DNA of 64,000 bases, taken from Iodobacter fluviatilis. GTDB taxonomy: Bacteria; Pseudomonadota; Gammaproteobacteria; Burkholderiales; Chitinibacteraceae. Where the stretch lies: contig NZ_UGHR01000001.1 of the NCBI RefSeq assembly GCF_900451195.1, positions 2,294,001 through 2,358,000 on the forward strand. The letters are read 5' to 3'. Positions 63,129-64,000 of this stretch are shown one piece after another. Made by a program: the position numbers and the translations under genes. Below the pieces are notes generated by a model. That model worked only from the letters and a program-made list of their open reading frames with translations. It searched no databases and was not told the DNA's origin. Numbering within the stretch: the stretch's first letter is position 1; each line of letters starts with the position of its first letter.

Positions 63129-63256
63129 CTCCCCCTTTGTTAAAGGGGGCTGAGGGGGCCCGAGGGGGATTTACCTTGGGGTAGCTTTGTTTATTGCATC
63201 TTTGTAAAAAGATGCCATTCCAAATCACCCCTGACCCCCCTTTTTCAAAGGGTGGA
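63129..63256. repeat. MITE-like element with imperfect terminal inverted repeats
   Basis: The left end (about 63129-63172) contains CCCCCTTTGTTAAAGGGGG followed by CTGAGGGGG and GGATTTA. The right end (about 63222-63256) is its imperfect reverse complement, with CAAATCACCCCTGACCCCCC and then TTTTTCAAAGGGTGGAA. The centre is AT-rich and non-coding. G-rich palindromes of this kind are known as dispersed small repeats in bacteria. No target duplication was identified. Confidence 0.55.
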
Positions 63257-63302
63257 ATAAGTGCATTAAACTTGCCTAGATACTTATGCCCCTCCTGAGT
63301 AT

Positions 63303-64000
63303 TTAATCCAAATACTGCGCCGCTCGCCCGCTCATTTGTGCGGTGATGGCTTCTTTAATGTCGGCAGAGAGCAGCATGCCGCCGTTCCAGGTGGCGACGT
63401 ATTCCAGACCGTCGTTTACGCTATGATCGCGGCTGTAGTTCAGCACCTGTTTGCTGCCGCGCACAGCCAGCGGGGATTGGGCGGCGATGACGCTGGCGGT
63501 GCGCATGGCGGCGGCAAGGCATTCTTCTGGGCTGGCTAAGACTTTGTTCACTAGGCGCACGCTTAGCGCCTCGTTGGCGGGCATGTCCATGGCGGTGAAG
63601 GTCATTTCACGCGCTGTGCCCTCCCCAACCACACGGCCTAGGCGCTGCAAGCTGCCTACGTCGGCAACAAGGCCCATTGCCACTTCGCGCACGCTAAAGC
63701 TGGCGTCTGTGCTGGCGTATCTAAAATCGGCTGCCAGTACCAAATCTAAGCCGCCACCCACGCAGGCACCATGAATCGCGGCGATCACGGGTTTGCGGCA
63801 GAGTTCTAGGCTGCTGACTGAGGATTGCAGGTTTAAAATCAGTGCGCGGATGGTTTCGCGATTACGCGCTTCGCATTCGCTCGTCAGGCTGGTCTGAATT
63901 TCAGCCAGCATCATTAAATCGATGCCTGCACAGAAATTACGCCCGGCGCCATTCAGTACCACTGCACGCACTTCGGCGCTTTGGTCGCACCATTGCAAGG
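63303..64000 (-). CDS. Crotonase-family protein, dienoyl-CoA isomerase-like, partial (5' end beyond window)
   Basis: 232 residues to the right edge; about 30-45 N-terminal residues are missing, and the TTG at 63998 is not a real start. NFCAGIDLMM and AAIHGACVGGGLDLVLAADF form the oxyanion-hole motifs of the enoyl-CoA hydratase/isomerase family. VREVAMGLVADVGSLQRLGR matches the Glu and Asp arrangement of delta-3,5-delta-2,4-dienoyl-CoA isomerase (ECH1). YSRDHSVNDGLEYVATWNGG also follows ECH1 closely. It probably acts in beta-oxidation of unsaturated fatty acids. The neighbours give no further support. Confidence 0.85.
   Translation of the reverse strand, partial: LQWCDQSAEVRAVVLNGAGRNFCAGIDLMMLAEIQTSLTSECEARNRETIRALILNLQSSVSSLELCRKPVIAAIHGACVGGGLDLVLAADFRYASTDASFSVREVAMGLVADVGSLQRLGRVVGEGTAREMTFTAMDMPANEALSVRLVNKVLASPEECLAAAMRTASVIAAQSPLAVRGSKQVLNYSRDHSVNDGLEYVATWNGGMLLSADIKEAITAQMSGRAAQYLD

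Larger units (their letters stand above)
62698..63302. other. Repeat-rich intergenic region
   Basis: 605 bp without a credible gene. It contains a palindromic repeat at 62956-63021 and a MITE-like element at 63129-63256, both listed separately. No transposase or RNA gene is seen. Confidence 0.6.

Overview
The window looks like a chromosomal segment of a betaproteobacterium of the order Neisseriales, most like the Chromobacteriaceae (Iodobacter/Chitinibacter-type). This is inference from gene content and order: rpsF-priB-rpsR-rplI, fimV-truA-trpF-trpB-trpA-accD-folC-SPOR-cvpA-purF, metZ-type methionine synthesis, FNR next to hemN, and a secreted protease with a chitin-type binding domain. No rRNA, CRISPR array, prophage or insertion sequence with a transposase was seen. 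There is one tRNA (Gly, anticodon CCC).

Layout. 1-2240: two tandem, closely related secreted glycerophosphodiester phosphodiesterases on the minus strand, the left one cut by the window edge. 2392-5773: frdABCD fumarate reductase behind an FNR-type promoter. 6028-11845: an orphan type VI secretion island made of vgrG, a Tle5-type phospholipase D effector and an exported Sel1-repeat immunity candidate; base composition turns AT-rich inside the 3' end of vgrG. 11963-15356: a DUF4442 protein and a divergent cadR/cadA metal resistance pair with a textbook MerR-type promoter. 15526-18081: tRNA-Gly, then a three-gene MCE (Mla-like) lipid transport operon whose permease has an apparent 5' frameshift and whose ATPase-like subunit lacks a Walker A motif. 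18194-30876: two complete tripartite RND efflux systems on either side of a single TetR regulator. 31169-36511: a secreted serine protease with PKD and chitin-binding-like domains, then fnr with a downstream unknown gene, divergent from hemN and a TauE/DsbD-like membrane protein. 36639-38574: a cheY-cheC-diguanylate cyclase operon. 38773-43585: the prkA-yeaH-spoVR stress operon. 43651-45519: rpsF-priB-rpsR-rplI and fdxA on the minus strand. 46410-58565: fimV, a membrane protein, truA, trpFBA, accD (frame broken at a poly-G tract), folC, a SPOR protein, cvpA and purF. 58901-61346: a GAF/HD-GYP protein and metZ. 61373-63256: a RelA/SpoT-domain alarmone synthetase gene with foreign-looking codon use, bracketed by related palindromic repeats and followed by a MITE-like repeat. 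63303-64000: a partial dienoyl-CoA isomerase-like crotonase.

How the parts work together. An oxygen-sensing FNR protein is encoded here, and matches to its binding consensus lie before frdA and between fnr and hemN, so anaerobic fumarate respiration and oxygen-independent haem synthesis probably form one local regulon. Second-messenger genes recur: a GGDEF cyclase in a chemotaxis-like operon, an HD-GYP phosphodiesterase and a stand-alone (p)ppGpp synthetase-type protein. The most unusual items are the P-loop-less ABC-like protein in the MCE operon, the poly-G interruption of the essential accD gene, and the repeat-flanked RelA/SpoT gene.
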